In this document: piece after piece, positions 26,085-34,783 of the stretch
How the letters are laid out: the number at the start of each line of letters is the position of its first letter
How positions within the stretch are numbered: position 1 is the stretch's first letter
Source: Butyrivibrio sp. MB2005
GTDB lineage: Bacteria; Bacillota; Clostridia; Lachnospirales; Lachnospiraceae
Length of the DNA: 64,000 nucleotides
Assembly (NCBI RefSeq): GCF_000424285.1
Contig: NZ_AUJP01000008.1
Coordinates: forward strand, 178,908-242,907
Direction: 5' to 3'
Made by a program: the position numbers and the translations under genes
The notes under the pieces: generated by a model
Database searches by the model: none
What the model saw: the letters and a program-made list of their open reading frames with translations, nothing else
What the model was told of the DNA's origin: nothing

Positions 26085-26852
26085 ATGAAAGTTGCAATTT
26101 TAGCAGGTGGTTTTGGTACTAGAATATCAGAGGAGTCACAGTATAAGCCCAAGCCCATGATTGAGCTTGGCGAACAGCCTATCCTCTGGCATATTATGAA
26201 ATATTACTCATCCTATGGTTATGATGAGTTCATTATTCTTGCCGGATATAAGCAGTATGTGATCAAGGAGTATTTTGCGGATTATTTCCTTCACAATTCT
26301 GATATTACTTTTGACCTTTCTACTAACAATATGACTGTTCACAATAATAATTCTGAGAAGTGGAAGGTTACTGTCGTAGATACCGGACTAAATACCATGA
26401 CAGGTGGTCGTGTAAAGAGAGTTCAGGACTATATTGGAAATGAGCCTTTCATGCTTACTTATGGTGATGGTGTATGTGACGTAGATCTTGATGCGCTTAG
26501 AAAGTACCATGAAGAGCATGGTAAGATTGCTACTATAACAATGGCAAGTATCGCTCAGCAGAAAGGTGTACTGGATGTTAGTAATGGAGTAATCAAATCA
26601 TTCAGAGAGAAGGATGATTCAGACGGTGCGCTCATTAATGGCGGCTTTATGATTCTTAATCCGGAGATATTTGATTATCTTGAGGGTGATAAAACTATCC
26701 TTGAACAGGAGCCTATGAAGAAGCTTGCATCAGAAGGTCAGCTCATGGGATTTAAACACGATGGTTTCTGGCAGTGCATGGATACCCAGCGTGAGAAGCA
26801 GAAGCTTGAAGCATTGTGGGAAAGTGGCAAGGCACCTTGGAAGAGGTGGTAA
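26085..26852 (+). CDS. rfbF: Glucose-1-phosphate cytidylyltransferase
   Basis: 255 residues, the normal length. The nucleotidyltransferase signature is ILAGGFGTRISEES, then K-P-K-P-M-I-E-L-G, with Y-G-D-G-V as the metal site and D-G-F-W-Q-C-M-D-T near the C-terminus, all typical of RfbF. It makes CDP-glucose from CTP and glucose-1-phosphate, the first step to CDP-3,6-dideoxyhexoses. The next two enzymes, RfbG and RfbH, are encoded about 8-11 kb downstream rather than adjacent, which suggests an insertion between them. AAAGGAG precedes ATG 26085 by about a dozen bases. Confidence 0.95.
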   Translation: MKVAILAGGFGTRISEESQYKPKPMIELGEQPILWHIMKYYSSYGYDEFIILAGYKQYVIKEYFADYFLHNSDITFDLSTNNMTVHNNNSEKWKVTVVDTGLNTMTGGRVKRVQDYIGNEPFMLTYGDGVCDVDLDALRKYHEEHGKIATITMASIAQQKGVLDVSNGVIKSFREKDDSDGALINGGFMILNPEIFDYLEGDKTILEQEPMKKLASEGQLMGFKHDGFWQCMDTQREKQKLEALWESGKAPWKRW

Positions 26853-26866
26853 AGATATAATATTTT

Positions 26867-26915
26867 AAATGGTACTATGATAATAATTGAATGCTTTGTC
26901 ATGGTGCCATTTTTA
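26867..26915 (+). terminator. Rho-independent terminator-like hairpin after rfbF
   Basis: AAATGGTACTATGA (26867-26880) pairs with TCATGGTGCCATTT (26899-26912) with two non-Watson-Crick pairs, and a short U-run follows. The loop is 18 nt. It would end the TPP-to-rfbF transcript. Confidence 0.55.
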
Positions 26916-26938
26916 CTATATAGGCGAAAAGGAATAAT

Positions 26939-27595
26939 ATGGCAAAGAATTATTCAGTTTTATTATTTGATTTGGATGGGACACTTACGGATTCCGGTCC
27001 CGGTATTATAAATTCATTTGAATATGCTATTAGGAAGATGGGCAATGACGTACCAGATAAAAGTCAGCTGCGAAGATTTGTTGGACCGCCGCTTGAGGAA
27101 TCTTTTGGTAAGATTCTTGGGTATTCACCGGAGGATACTCAGAAAGCGATAGTATATTACAGAGAGGCCTATTTTGAACAAGGTGGTGTTCTCGAGAACG
27201 AGGTTTATCCAGGTATTATAGAACTGCTCGATGCTTTGAAAGACCATGGAAAGAGGCTGGTAATAGCTACATCAAAGAGTGTAAAAGGAACGGACATTGT
27301 TCTTGATCATTTTGACCTTCGCAAATATTTTGAATTTGTTGCAAGGCCAAATGGAGAGGATGTTATAACTAAGACTGATGTAATTGATCACGCTCTTGAA
27401 CAATGTGGCGTAACGGACAAAGCAAATGCCCTCATGATAGGCGACAGACATTATGACATTTCTGCTGCTAAGACTGTAGGAATAGATTCTGTTGGTGTTC
27501 TCTGGGGATACGGAAGCAGAGAGGAGCTGGAGACAGCCGGCGCTACATATATTGTGGAGAAGGCGGAAGAAGTGCTAAGCATAGTAGAATTGTGA
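26939..27595 (+). CDS. HAD-family hydrolase (phosphoglycolate-phosphatase-like)
   Basis: 218 residues of HAD subfamily IA. Motif I is FDLDGTLTDS, a cap domain spans ~15-80, motif II is I-A-T-S-K-S, and motif IV is M-I-G-D-R-H-Y-D. The protein resembles Gph/PpaX-type phosphatases. In this position it could dephosphorylate a sugar phosphate from the cassette or be a general metabolite phosphatase. It follows a terminator-like hairpin, so it may have its own transcription. The family call is firm; the substrate is unknown. Confidence 0.85.
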   Translation: MAKNYSVLLFDLDGTLTDSGPGIINSFEYAIRKMGNDVPDKSQLRRFVGPPLEESFGKILGYSPEDTQKAIVYYREAYFEQGGVLENEVYPGIIELLDALKDHGKRLVIATSKSVKGTDIVLDHFDLRKYFEFVARPNGEDVITKTDVIDHALEQCGVTDKANALMIGDRHYDISAAKTVGIDSVGVLWGYGSREELETAGATYIVEKAEEVLSIVEL

Positions 27596-27610
27596 CTGCC
27601 CACTTGATAG

Positions 27611-27748
27611 CAAGATTCTGAAAAGCTGGGGTTTCAAGCTGCGTGGACGAAGTTGAAAGAGCCGAAAGAATACATGGAAATACAAGAAGCTATCGATACA
27701 CTAGGTTATAAATGTAGATTACAATATGATCTGGAGTATTGGGAGTGA
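27611..27748 (+). pseudogene. C-terminal gene fragment of unknown origin
   Basis: A 45-codon frame with no start codon reads through natural-looking protein (aromatic- and lysine-rich, ending Y-D-L-E-Y-W-E) and stops at TGA 27746. It fills part of the 293-nt gap between the HAD gene and the next operon. I do not recognise the parent protein. The remainder of the gap (27749-27888) is AT-rich and holds no recognisable gene. Confidence 0.4.
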
Positions 27749-27888
27749 CAGTAGAGGAGCGTGACACACACTAATGAGCTCCATATAAAACTTTGTTATT
27801 ATGAGTGTCATATATTATACCTTGCAATAGAATAATATATGTACAATTGAGATTATGCTTTTAAAAGTTGATACATAAATAAGGAATA

Positions 27889-29337
27889 ATGATGTTAGAC
27901 GAAGAAAAAAGGATTGACTTAACAAATCATATAGAGATAATAGATTCTTATCTTGACTTTCGTAGCTTTTCTGGGAAAACTCTATTAGACTGGCTAAGGC
28001 CATTTATGAACTGTATAGATACTAATGGTGGAATTCCGTATTTAATCAATGGAAAGGATAGATTTAGAGCATCTCCGTTAGCAAGTGCAATAGAAGCATT
28101 AAATGCGGTAAAAGTATTCCCTGGCGATGTTATGAGAATACTGTTAGATAGGCTAGTATTCTATAAAAATAATGCAGAAGAGATAGATACTCATAAAGGG
28201 CAGGATGTAAAAATAGATGAAGATGAAGAAGGATGGTCTTTGTCAGAAGGGGTATCTGTTTGGTCTACTTCAAAGGCAATAATAGCTATTGCAGGAAGTG
28301 ATTATTATGATTCGTCTTACAATGATTCTGTTATTGCATCAATGAAATGGCTTGTAAATCAACAGGATATTGAGTCTGGAGGATGGGCATATCAGAATAC
28401 AAATAATTGTAGTGTTAATATACCTATGACAGCTTTATCAATAACCGCATTACTTAAGTGTTATAGTAACAAAGCGCTGCAATTGGACAATGATAGTGTG
28501 GATTTAATTAAGAAGTCTATATCAGATGGTTTGAGATACTTAAATGAAAATAAAAAGACTGGCTTTGGACAAGCGATTTACTGGGAGTTTCAAGAACAAA
28601 TCTCTTATTTCGCAACGATAAAGAGCTTGCAAGCAATTAATTTGGCGCATGAAGCCAAGATATTGAAACATGAGATTTTTAGTGAAGATGATATACTTAA
28701 AAGTCTGAATTATGTGATGAACCGACTGCAGGATTCTGATTGCTTGTGGGAAAATGAGTTGATTGTCAGAGAAGCTGGTGCTAAATATAGCAAACAAAAA
28801 AATTATTATTCGTTCACACCGGCATTACTAATCGATTTGTTTGATTTAGGGATTTCACCATATCATCCAAAAGTGATTAATCAGATAAAATTGTTAATAA
28901 ATGATAGTGAAGATTGGAAAATCGGTGACTATGATAAAAGCTCTGTATGTTCGTTCACATATATAACGGTAATGGTCATATTGATTAAGTGGAGTATTCT
29001 TGTTGGTAAAACAAACGCCATAAAATTGTTAACGGATGATAAGAGTGACAAAATCTGGAAATGGCTAGTTGGGTATAAAAGATTTTCATGTACGGCATTT
29101 CAGATGGTGAACATATACAAGATATACTTAGGATATTTAGTGATAATCGCTTTTATATTGGCAATAAAAATAGTTCCGATAATAAGCTCGTTATTGATCG
29201 GTTTAATAAATTATATCAATATGCGATTGTCGGACATAATGGTTAACGTTATTAGTAGCTTTATTTATCTTGCGATAATAACTGTAATAATGTCTTTGTA
29301 TAAAAAAACTGTAAGAAGATTCACAAAGCATATTTAG
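27889..29337 (+). CDS. Prenyltransferase/squalene-oxidase-repeat (alpha-toroid) protein with C-terminal membrane anchor
   Basis: 482 residues. Residues ~1-380 look like the alpha/alpha-toroid of terpene cyclases and protein prenyltransferases, with helical repeats, G-G-I-P-Y near residue 45 and a QW-like Q-Q-D-I-E-S-G-G-W-A-Y near 160. The catalytic D-x-D-D of squalene-hopene cyclases is not evident, so a cyclase reaction is not assured. Two or three hydrophobic helices follow at ~415-475, which would tie it to the membrane. It begins a three-gene run with a nucleotidyltransferase-like protein (13-nt gap) and a radical SAM enzyme. The function is unknown. Two adjacent ATGs (27889, 27892) are possible starts. 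Confidence 0.65.
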   Translation: MMLDEEKRIDLTNHIEIIDSYLDFRSFSGKTLLDWLRPFMNCIDTNGGIPYLINGKDRFRASPLASAIEALNAVKVFPGDVMRILLDRLVFYKNNAEEIDTHKGQDVKIDEDEEGWSLSEGVSVWSTSKAIIAIAGSDYYDSSYNDSVIASMKWLVNQQDIESGGWAYQNTNNCSVNIPMTALSITALLKCYSNKALQLDNDSVDLIKKSISDGLRYLNENKKTGFGQAIYWEFQEQISYFATIKSLQAINLAHEAKILKHEIFSEDDILKSLNYVMNRLQDSDCLWENELIVREAGAKYSKQKNYYSFTPALLIDLFDLGISPYHPKVINQIKLLINDSEDWKIGDYDKSSVCSFTYITVMVILIKWSILVGKTNAIKLLTDDKSDKIWKWLVGYKRFSCTAFQMVNIYKIYLGYLVIIAFILAIKIVPIISSLLIGLINYINMRLSDIMVNVISSFIYLAIITVIMSLYKKTVRRFTKHI

Positions 29338-29350
29338 GGGTATTTACAAT

Positions 29351-29965
29351 ATGGTTAATATGGATTCATTAAAACAATTGTTGGAAATACTGCGTACAGA
29401 AAAGGTTAGATGTGGTATAGGCGGATCATATTTGCTGCAAATGTACGAACTTTGCGATAATCCTCAAGATGTCGATTTTTGGGTGGAGCCTTCTGACATT
29501 GAAAAAGTCAGAGAGATTTTTAAAGAGTGTAAAGAAATAAAAGAGAAATTGCAATTACCAGAGCAATATCATTTTAAATTTGAATTTAAGGACATAGTTG
29601 CGGATTTTGTGAGTTGCTTTATTACTAAACCAAATCAATATTCTTTCGAATATAATATAAAGCCTGATAGCATAGAATATATGCCGACTGAAAAAGGGTA
29701 TGAGATTCCATGTACTGCGTTGGAAGATTGGTATATAGTTTATTCTTTGCTGGGGAGAAAGAAGAAAGCAGATATTATAAAGAAATACATAAAGAGCTTA
29801 CCAAATTCCAGGAGTACATCAGCAATTAAGATAAAAGAAGCTATAGAAGATAGTAACAATACATTGTCAGCAAAAATGAAAAAGGAACTAGATGATTTTG
29901 CTATGGATTGTTTACAAGTATCTCTTTTTGATTTTGATTTCTTTGATTTGAAGCCTAAAGATTGA
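29351..29965 (+). CDS. Nucleotidyltransferase-superfamily protein (Pol-beta fold)
   Basis: 204 residues. G-G-S-Y-L-L (24-29) followed by Asp40 and Asp42 in N-P-Q-D-V-D-F-W is the G-G-S...D-x-D signature of the minimal nucleotidyltransferase fold, and a third acidic residue is in I-V-A-D-F-V near residue 87. Relatives include antitoxin nucleotidyltransferases, aminoglycoside nucleotidyltransferases and many uncharacterised proteins. The C-terminal ~70 residues are helical and charged. It lies between a toroid protein and a radical SAM protein, so it may nucleotidylylate a small molecule or a partner. No specific role can be assigned. Confidence 0.7.
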   Translation: MVNMDSLKQLLEILRTEKVRCGIGGSYLLQMYELCDNPQDVDFWVEPSDIEKVREIFKECKEIKEKLQLPEQYHFKFEFKDIVADFVSCFITKPNQYSFEYNIKPDSIEYMPTEKGYEIPCTALEDWYIVYSLLGRKKKADIIKKYIKSLPNSRSTSAIKIKEAIEDSNNTLSAKMKKELDDFAMDCLQVSLFDFDFFDLKPKD

Positions 29966-29983
29966 GATTTGGGGGATAAACAA

Positions 29984-30817
29984 GTGCTACCGATGAGACT
30001 GGTAATAACGACAAAATGTAATGGTAGATGTACTTTCTGTCATTCTGAAGGGTATAAGGGCACTATTTCTGAAATGAATAAGAACGTCATTATTGAAAGC
30101 TTTAGATTTGCGGCAGAAAAAGATATTAGGCATGTAACATTCACTGGAGGAGAGCCGACTCTGTACGAAGATATTGGAATTATTATTTCCGAAATGCGAG
30201 ATAAATATCCTTTATTAGATATATCTATTACATCAAATGGTTATGGGCTAGAATTAATAGAAGAATGTGATTTATTTATGATAAATCTTTCTATTTTTTC
30301 ATTAAAAAAAGAATTAAATGAAACGTATCAGAACGTTGACCCCCATATGGCGTTACATAGGCTAGATAGATGCAACGCAAAGAAAAAAGTAATAAATATA
30401 TATATTAGTGAGCTAAACATAAATGAGCTAGATGATTTTATTCATGTCGCTGATAAATTTGGTTTTGGTGTAGATTTTCTTATCGATCGAAATAGTAGTT
30501 TGCTAGATGTAGTAAAACATAAATTAGGGCAATATGGAGAAATGGAAATACATGGAGATTATACCCCTAAGCTTTGTCTCAATCGCAAAGGAATAAGAAT
30601 TCGAATAAAGCATCCAGAATATAGTGCAAGAAAGCTACCTCATATTTGTGAAACATGTGATGAATCAGCCATGTGTTTTGAGTACGTATGCGCTGTTAGA
30701 GTATACCCAGATAGTAGTACAAGTTTATGTTTATCAAATAAGTATATGTATTCGGATACTGATGTATATAAAAACCTTCAAACGGCTTATTCGCAGATTG
30801 AAGATGACTATATTTGA
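29984..30817 (+). CDS. Radical SAM protein, MoaA/SPASM-like
   Basis: 277 residues. Cys12, Cys16 and Cys19 in C-N-G-R-C-T-F-C form the canonical CxxxCxxC [4Fe-4S] site, and T-F-T-G-G-E-P-T is the SAM-binding GGE motif. The C-terminal region has a cluster of cysteines (C-E-T-C, M-C-F-E-Y-V-C, later S-L-C-L) that could hold a second Fe-S cluster, as in SPASM or twitch domains. I chose GTG 29984, nine bases after a GGGGG signal; TTG 29969 is an upstream alternative. It ends the trio with the toroid and nucleotidyltransferase proteins. A peptide or small-molecule maturation role is possible but unproved. Downstream bases 30818-30909 contain only a short fragment frame. Confidence 0.82.
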   Translation: MLPMRLVITTKCNGRCTFCHSEGYKGTISEMNKNVIIESFRFAAEKDIRHVTFTGGEPTLYEDIGIIISEMRDKYPLLDISITSNGYGLELIEECDLFMINLSIFSLKKELNETYQNVDPHMALHRLDRCNAKKKVINIYISELNINELDDFIHVADKFGFGVDFLIDRNSSLLDVVKHKLGQYGEMEIHGDYTPKLCLNRKGIRIRIKHPEYSARKLPHICETCDESAMCFEYVCAVRVYPDSSTSLCLSNKYMYSDTDVYKNLQTAYSQIEDDYI

Positions 30818-30909
30818 ATATGAAAAAAGGATTGCAGTTCTGCGTAGAATATCTGTAAGGACACAGTATAAGGCTATGCCGAATATTGTGATATATTATT
30901 AGTTCATAA

Positions 30910-31370
30910 TTGGAGAAGAAAAGTAATATACTAGTTTTGAGCAGATTTGTTTGGTGTGAAGATACTGGTTCAGGATTTGATTTTTGGAAGTATCTTTTTG
31001 GAGCTATTCATAGTGATATACAAGTAGAGTCAAAGGGGAATAATTCTGAGCTTAGAAAAGCAGTGGGCAAAATTGAGAATGTAGATAACACATATTACAT
31101 TTTGATAGACAATGCTGTAGATAATCAGGAAGAGGGGCTCTAAATGATTACCGTGTACAGAATTGGTTCAATTCCAAAGGAAAACTGTTTTTTATAGACA
31201 ATGCAGATATTCTGCTTGATGACGCTACGAGAGAATATATCGCCAGGGATTGTAATAATCAATATGTGATTATTGGAAGGAATCCTACAGGCCTAATGCT
31301 TACTCAGGATAATATATTTGAATTGGAAAGTGAGAAGGTTGGGGAGAAAGTAGTTTTTAAAATCAAATAG
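30910..31370 (+). pseudogene. Frameshifted remnant(s), TOPRIM-like N-part and unknown C-part
   Basis: Two coding pieces in different frames lie end to end. 30910-31143 (TTG start) encodes I-L-V-L-S-R-F-V-W-C-E-D-T-G-S, then Y-Y-I-L-I-D-N-A-V-D-N, recalling a TOPRIM-like fold (E near strand 1, D-x-D-like later). 31143-31370 is open with no start and encodes L-F-F-I-D-N-A-D-I-L-L-D-D followed by Y-V-I-I-G-R-N-P-T-G-L, ending at TAG. They may be one gene with a shift near 31135, or scraps of two genes. A short frame at 30804-30902 upstream may also be debris. Not expected to be functional. Confidence 0.5.
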
Positions 31371-31430
31371 TAAAGGATATCAGGAACTATTAAGAGCTTA
31401 ATTGTAGACAAAGGAACTCAAGGAGAATAC

Positions 31431-32663
31431 ATGCAAAATAAGAAAAATGCAATCGTTGCTCAGTCAGGTGGACCAACTTCCGGAATCAATGCAAGCCTTT
31501 GTGGTGTTATAAAGGCTGTGATTGAGTCGCAGGAGTTTTGCAGGTGTTATGGAGCATTAAACGGAATAACAGGTGTCTTGAAAGGGAACTATGTGGATCT
31601 TACGGAGAAGGCAGAGAAGGATGCTGATTTTCTTGATGATCTCATCAGGACACCTGCTATGTATCTGGGGAGCTGTAGATATAAGTTATGCGATTATAAG
31701 GATGATAATTCCCAATATGCATTTATTTTTTCTGAGTTTGAACGGATGAATGTGGGGACGTTTTTCTATATTGGCGGCAATGACAGTATGGATACTGTCC
31801 TAAGGCTGTCGGAATATGCATCCAGGATTGGATCTGATGTTAGGGTGATCGGTATTCCTAAGACTATAGATAATGATCTGAGTGTTACGGACCATACTCC
31901 GGGATTTGGGTCAGCGGCAAAATATATAGCCACATCAGTTTTGGAGATTGCTCATGATACTGCTATTTATCCCATTAAGTCTGTAACTATCATAGAGATT
32001 ATGGGAAGGGATGCCGGCTGGCTTACGGCTTCAGCTGCATTGGCTAGGAATGAATATTCTAAAGCGCCCCATCTGATATATTTGCCTGAGACCTCTTTTG
32101 ATAAGGAAGCATTTTTACAGGATGTCAGAGAGGCACTTGATGCCAATGACAATGTGGTTATAGCTGTATCTGAGGGAATTCGAGATAAGGATGGCAACTA
32201 TATTACTGCCAGTGAATCAGCTATAGACAGCTTTGGACATCAGCAGCTATCTGGCGCAGGTAAGGCGCTGGAATTCCTTATTAAGGAGAATATCGATGTT
32301 AAGGCAAGGTCTGTGGAAGTAAATATCCTGCAAAGGTGTGCTGCCCACTCTCTAAGTGCAGTGGATATAGATGAGTCCTTTAAGCTTGGGCATAAGGCTG
32401 TGGAGGCGGCAGAGGCTGGCGAAACAGGCTGTATGACAGTAATTAAGCGCCTTGGCGATGAACCTTATGAGGTGACTTATGGATTCGAGCCCATCGGTAA
32501 TATTGCAAATAAAGTTAAATCTGTTCCAAGAGAATGGATTAATGATGATGGAAATGATGTTAAAGGTGAACTGATTAGTTATTTAAGACCTCTAATTCAG
32601 GGTGAGGTTGCTATGAAATACCGGGACGGCCTGCCAAAGTATGTTGATATTATAGGGCGGTAA
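31431..32663 (+). CDS. pfp: PPi-dependent-type 6-phosphofructokinase
   Basis: 410 residues. A-Q-S-G-G-P-T-S-G-I-N begins the protein. G-G-N-D-S-M-D-T carries the Asp after G-G-N, whereas ATP-type enzymes have G-G-D-G-S; P-K-T-I-D-N-D-L and M-G-R-D-A-G-W complete the active site. These features fit the pyrophosphate-dependent clade widespread in anaerobic Clostridia. It phosphorylates fructose-6-phosphate in glycolysis. ATG 31431 has AAGGAG about six bases upstream. Its place inside a glycan and defence region is odd; it may be a resident gene between recombination points. It is followed by a gene fragment and a good terminator. Confidence 0.9.
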   Translation: MQNKKNAIVAQSGGPTSGINASLCGVIKAVIESQEFCRCYGALNGITGVLKGNYVDLTEKAEKDADFLDDLIRTPAMYLGSCRYKLCDYKDDNSQYAFIFSEFERMNVGTFFYIGGNDSMDTVLRLSEYASRIGSDVRVIGIPKTIDNDLSVTDHTPGFGSAAKYIATSVLEIAHDTAIYPIKSVTIIEIMGRDAGWLTASAALARNEYSKAPHLIYLPETSFDKEAFLQDVREALDANDNVVIAVSEGIRDKDGNYITASESAIDSFGHQQLSGAGKALEFLIKENIDVKARSVEVNILQRCAAHSLSAVDIDESFKLGHKAVEAAEAGETGCMTVIKRLGDEPYEVTYGFEPIGNIANKVKSVPREWINDDGNDVKGELISYLRPLIQGEVAMKYRDGLPKYVDIIGR

Positions 32664-32684
32664 GGTGTTTGGGTATTTTCATAG

Positions 32685-32810
32685 TTTGATATCCGGATAT
32701 CCGAGAAGTATCCAAGAAATGGAGGCAACCAAAAAGCAACCAATGCCCGAGCCACTGTTGGAGAGTATCAAAGCGCATTGGAAGAAATGGCAAAGCTGTT
32801 AGTAAAATAA
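32685..32810 (+). pseudogene. C-terminal gene fragment containing a 17-nt repeated word
   Basis: A 41-codon frame without a start ends at TAA 32808. It includes N-A-R-A-T-V-G-E-Y-Q-S-A-L-E-E-M-A-K-L-L, which looks like real protein. Within it GCAACCAAAAAGCAACC (32725-32741) is identical to a word at 46458-46474, where it forms half of a terminator stem. The parent gene is unknown. Confidence 0.35.
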
Positions 32811-32815
32811 TTACG

Positions 32816-32852
32816 GCACTATTGTAAAAAAAATGCAATAGTGCTATTTTTG
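32816..32852 (+). terminator. Rho-independent terminator downstream of pfp
   Basis: GCACTATTG (32816-32824) pairs perfectly with CAATAGTGC (32836-32844) around an A-rich 11-nt loop, followed by TATTTTTG. It separates pfp from the ATPase pair. Confidence 0.8.
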
Positions 32853-32869
32853 TTTTATGGAGGACGATT

Positions 32870-33982
32870 ATGCTTACAAAATTTCAGGTAGAAAATTTTA
32901 AAAATTTCAAAAATAAATTTGTATTGGATTTCACAAAACCATATAACTATGAGTTCAACAAAGAAGCAATATCAAATGATGGCAACATTATCTCTAAGGG
33001 AATTATCTATGGTCCGAATGGTAGCGGAAAGTCTAATCTTGGATTGGCTATTTTTGATATAGTAGCGCACCTTACAGATACAAACATAATATATGATAGA
33101 TATACATTTTATTCTAATCTCGACAATAATAAGAAGAAGGTGACATTTAAATATAACTTTGTCTTTGATGGTCATTCATTGGAGTATGAATACCAAAAGA
33201 GAAATATTTTGGATTTGGTGTATGAAAAGCTATCAATTGATGATGAAATGGTAGTTGATTACAATTTTGACGATGTTGAAGGTTATACTACTCTTGAAGG
33301 AGCAGATAATCTTGTTTTGAGCAATGGAACCTTTAACAGAGTTTCTCGTGTGAAATATATTTTTAGTACAGCTATCTTGAAAGAAAATGAGATAAATAGC
33401 GTATTCAAACAATTTGGGGAATTTGTTAATAGAATGCTTCTTTTCTATTCTCTCGATAACCGTGGCTATCAGGGATTTAAAGTTGGAACGGAGGGTATAG
33501 CTGATTATATTGTTTCAACAGGTAAAGTTGCAGATTTTCAGAAATTTTTGAGTGATGAAGGGATTCAGTATTCTCTCACTGGGAAGGAAGTTGATGGATC
33601 GAAGCAGATTTATTGCAAGTTTAAAGGTGGAGAAGTGAATTTCTTTTCTGTTGCGTCAACTGGAACGATTTCCCTTACATTATTTTATTACTGGTATTTG
33701 CAGATGAAAGAGCTTGCTTTTGTCTATATTGATGAATTTGATGCCTTTTATCATTTTGAGTTGGCTTATTCACTTGTAAAGCTATTAAAGAAAGTAAAGA
33801 ATTGTCAGATAGTTCTTACAACACATAACACGGATTTGCTTACGAATGATTTGCTGCGTCCTGATTGCTATTTTGAGATAAATGATAATCGTATTAAATG
33901 CTTAGCAGATAAAACAGAGAAGGATATTCGAAAGGCACATAATCTACAAAAGATGTACAAGGCTGGAGTGTTTAATGAATAA
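32870..33982 (+). CDS. AAA ATPase, RloA/AbiLi/OLD-like (probable defence component)
   Basis: 370 residues. The N-terminus, M-L-T-K-F-Q-V-E-N-F-K-N-F, is the usual strand of SMC/ABC-like AAA_15/AAA_21 ATPases. Walker A, GPNGSGKS, is at residues 48-55, and Walker B lies in F-V-Y-I-D-E-F-D-A-F. T-T-H-N-T-D-L-L supplies the switch histidine, and S-V-A-S-T-G-T-I is a degenerate signature. It overlaps the next gene by 8 nt. ATPase plus TOPRIM/RloB-like partner pairs are known in abortive-infection and phage-defence systems (AbiL, PARIS-type, RloAB). Which subtype this is cannot be decided by eye. It stands between two transcription units with its own RBS (GGAGG). Confidence 0.82.
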   Translation: MLTKFQVENFKNFKNKFVLDFTKPYNYEFNKEAISNDGNIISKGIIYGPNGSGKSNLGLAIFDIVAHLTDTNIIYDRYTFYSNLDNNKKKVTFKYNFVFDGHSLEYEYQKRNILDLVYEKLSIDDEMVVDYNFDDVEGYTTLEGADNLVLSNGTFNRVSRVKYIFSTAILKENEINSVFKQFGEFVNRMLLFYSLDNRGYQGFKVGTEGIADYIVSTGKVADFQKFLSDEGIQYSLTGKEVDGSKQIYCKFKGGEVNFFSVASTGTISLTLFYYWYLQMKELAFVYIDEFDAFYHFELAYSLVKLLKKVKNCQIVLTTHNTDLLTNDLLRPDCYFEINDNRIKCLADKTEKDIRKAHNLQKMYKAGVFNE

Positions 33983-34763
33983 AGAGCGAATAGCAATAGT
34001 TGTTGAAGGTGATGTCAGAGAGATGGGAATCTTTGACAATATAAAAAATATATTTTTCAAATCTGAAAATGTTGATATCATACCTTTTCCGGCAGGAGAA
34101 AATATTTATATGCTATGGAAGCAGCTCAAGGAAGACGATTTTCAGACAGATATTATTGAGGTTATTCGTGAGAAGAACAAGAAAGCTTCAAAGATAATTG
34201 GAAAATATACAAGAGATGATTTTTCTGAAGTATATCTGTTCTTTGATTTTGATTGTCATCAAGATAATTTGGGAAAAGAGCAGGATGCGGATGTTGTGTC
34301 AGAGATGCTTGAGACATTTGATAACGAAACAGAAAATGGGCTTTTATATATAAATTATCCTATGGTGGAAGCAGTAAGAGATTATTTAGAGGGAGAGTGT
34401 GAAACTCCAACACGATGTTTCGTAAATGCCCAGGATATCAAGAATTATAAGAATCTAAGTGCCAATAATAGTGGTCATGGAAACACAAATAAATATACAT
34501 TTAGTGATTGGGCTCAGATTATAGATACATATATTAGAAGAGTAAGTTGCCTGGGGGAAAGAGAAGAGATCTATAGCTATTATGAATACAAACAAGCAGT
34601 GACACCATCTGAGATATATTCATATCAGAGTATGCATGTAAACAATGGAAAAGTTTTTGTGTTATCGGCATTTCCGGAGTTTTTGCTTGATTATAATAAA
34701 GAAACATTTTGGCAGGCAACGGTCAAACACAATAAAAATAAGCGTACAAAATGTGGGTATTAA
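33975..34763 (+). CDS. TOPRIM/RloB-like partner of the upstream ATPase
   Basis: 262 residues. The first strand, I-A-I-V-V-E-G-D-V-R-E, has the E-G of TOPRIM/RloB-like folds, and V-Y-L-F-F-D-F-D-C-H supplies a D-x-D metal site. A later N-Y-P-M-V-E-A motif, as seen in RloB-like proteins, strengthens this. The start codon lies within the ATPase gene (8-nt overlap), implying equal production of the two proteins. A nuclease or effector role controlled by the ATPase is inferred from known two-gene defence systems. The C-terminal ~60 residues are basic and unassigned. Confidence 0.68.
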   Translation: MNKERIAIVVEGDVREMGIFDNIKNIFFKSENVDIIPFPAGENIYMLWKQLKEDDFQTDIIEVIREKNKKASKIIGKYTRDDFSEVYLFFDFDCHQDNLGKEQDADVVSEMLETFDNETENGLLYINYPMVEAVRDYLEGECETPTRCFVNAQDIKNYKNLSANNSGHGNTNKYTFSDWAQIIDTYIRRVSCLGEREEIYSYYEYKQAVTPSEIYSYQSMHVNNGKVFVLSAFPEFLLDYNKETFWQATVKHNKNKRTKCGY

Positions 34764-34783
34764 GAGAAGAATTGTAAGGAAAG

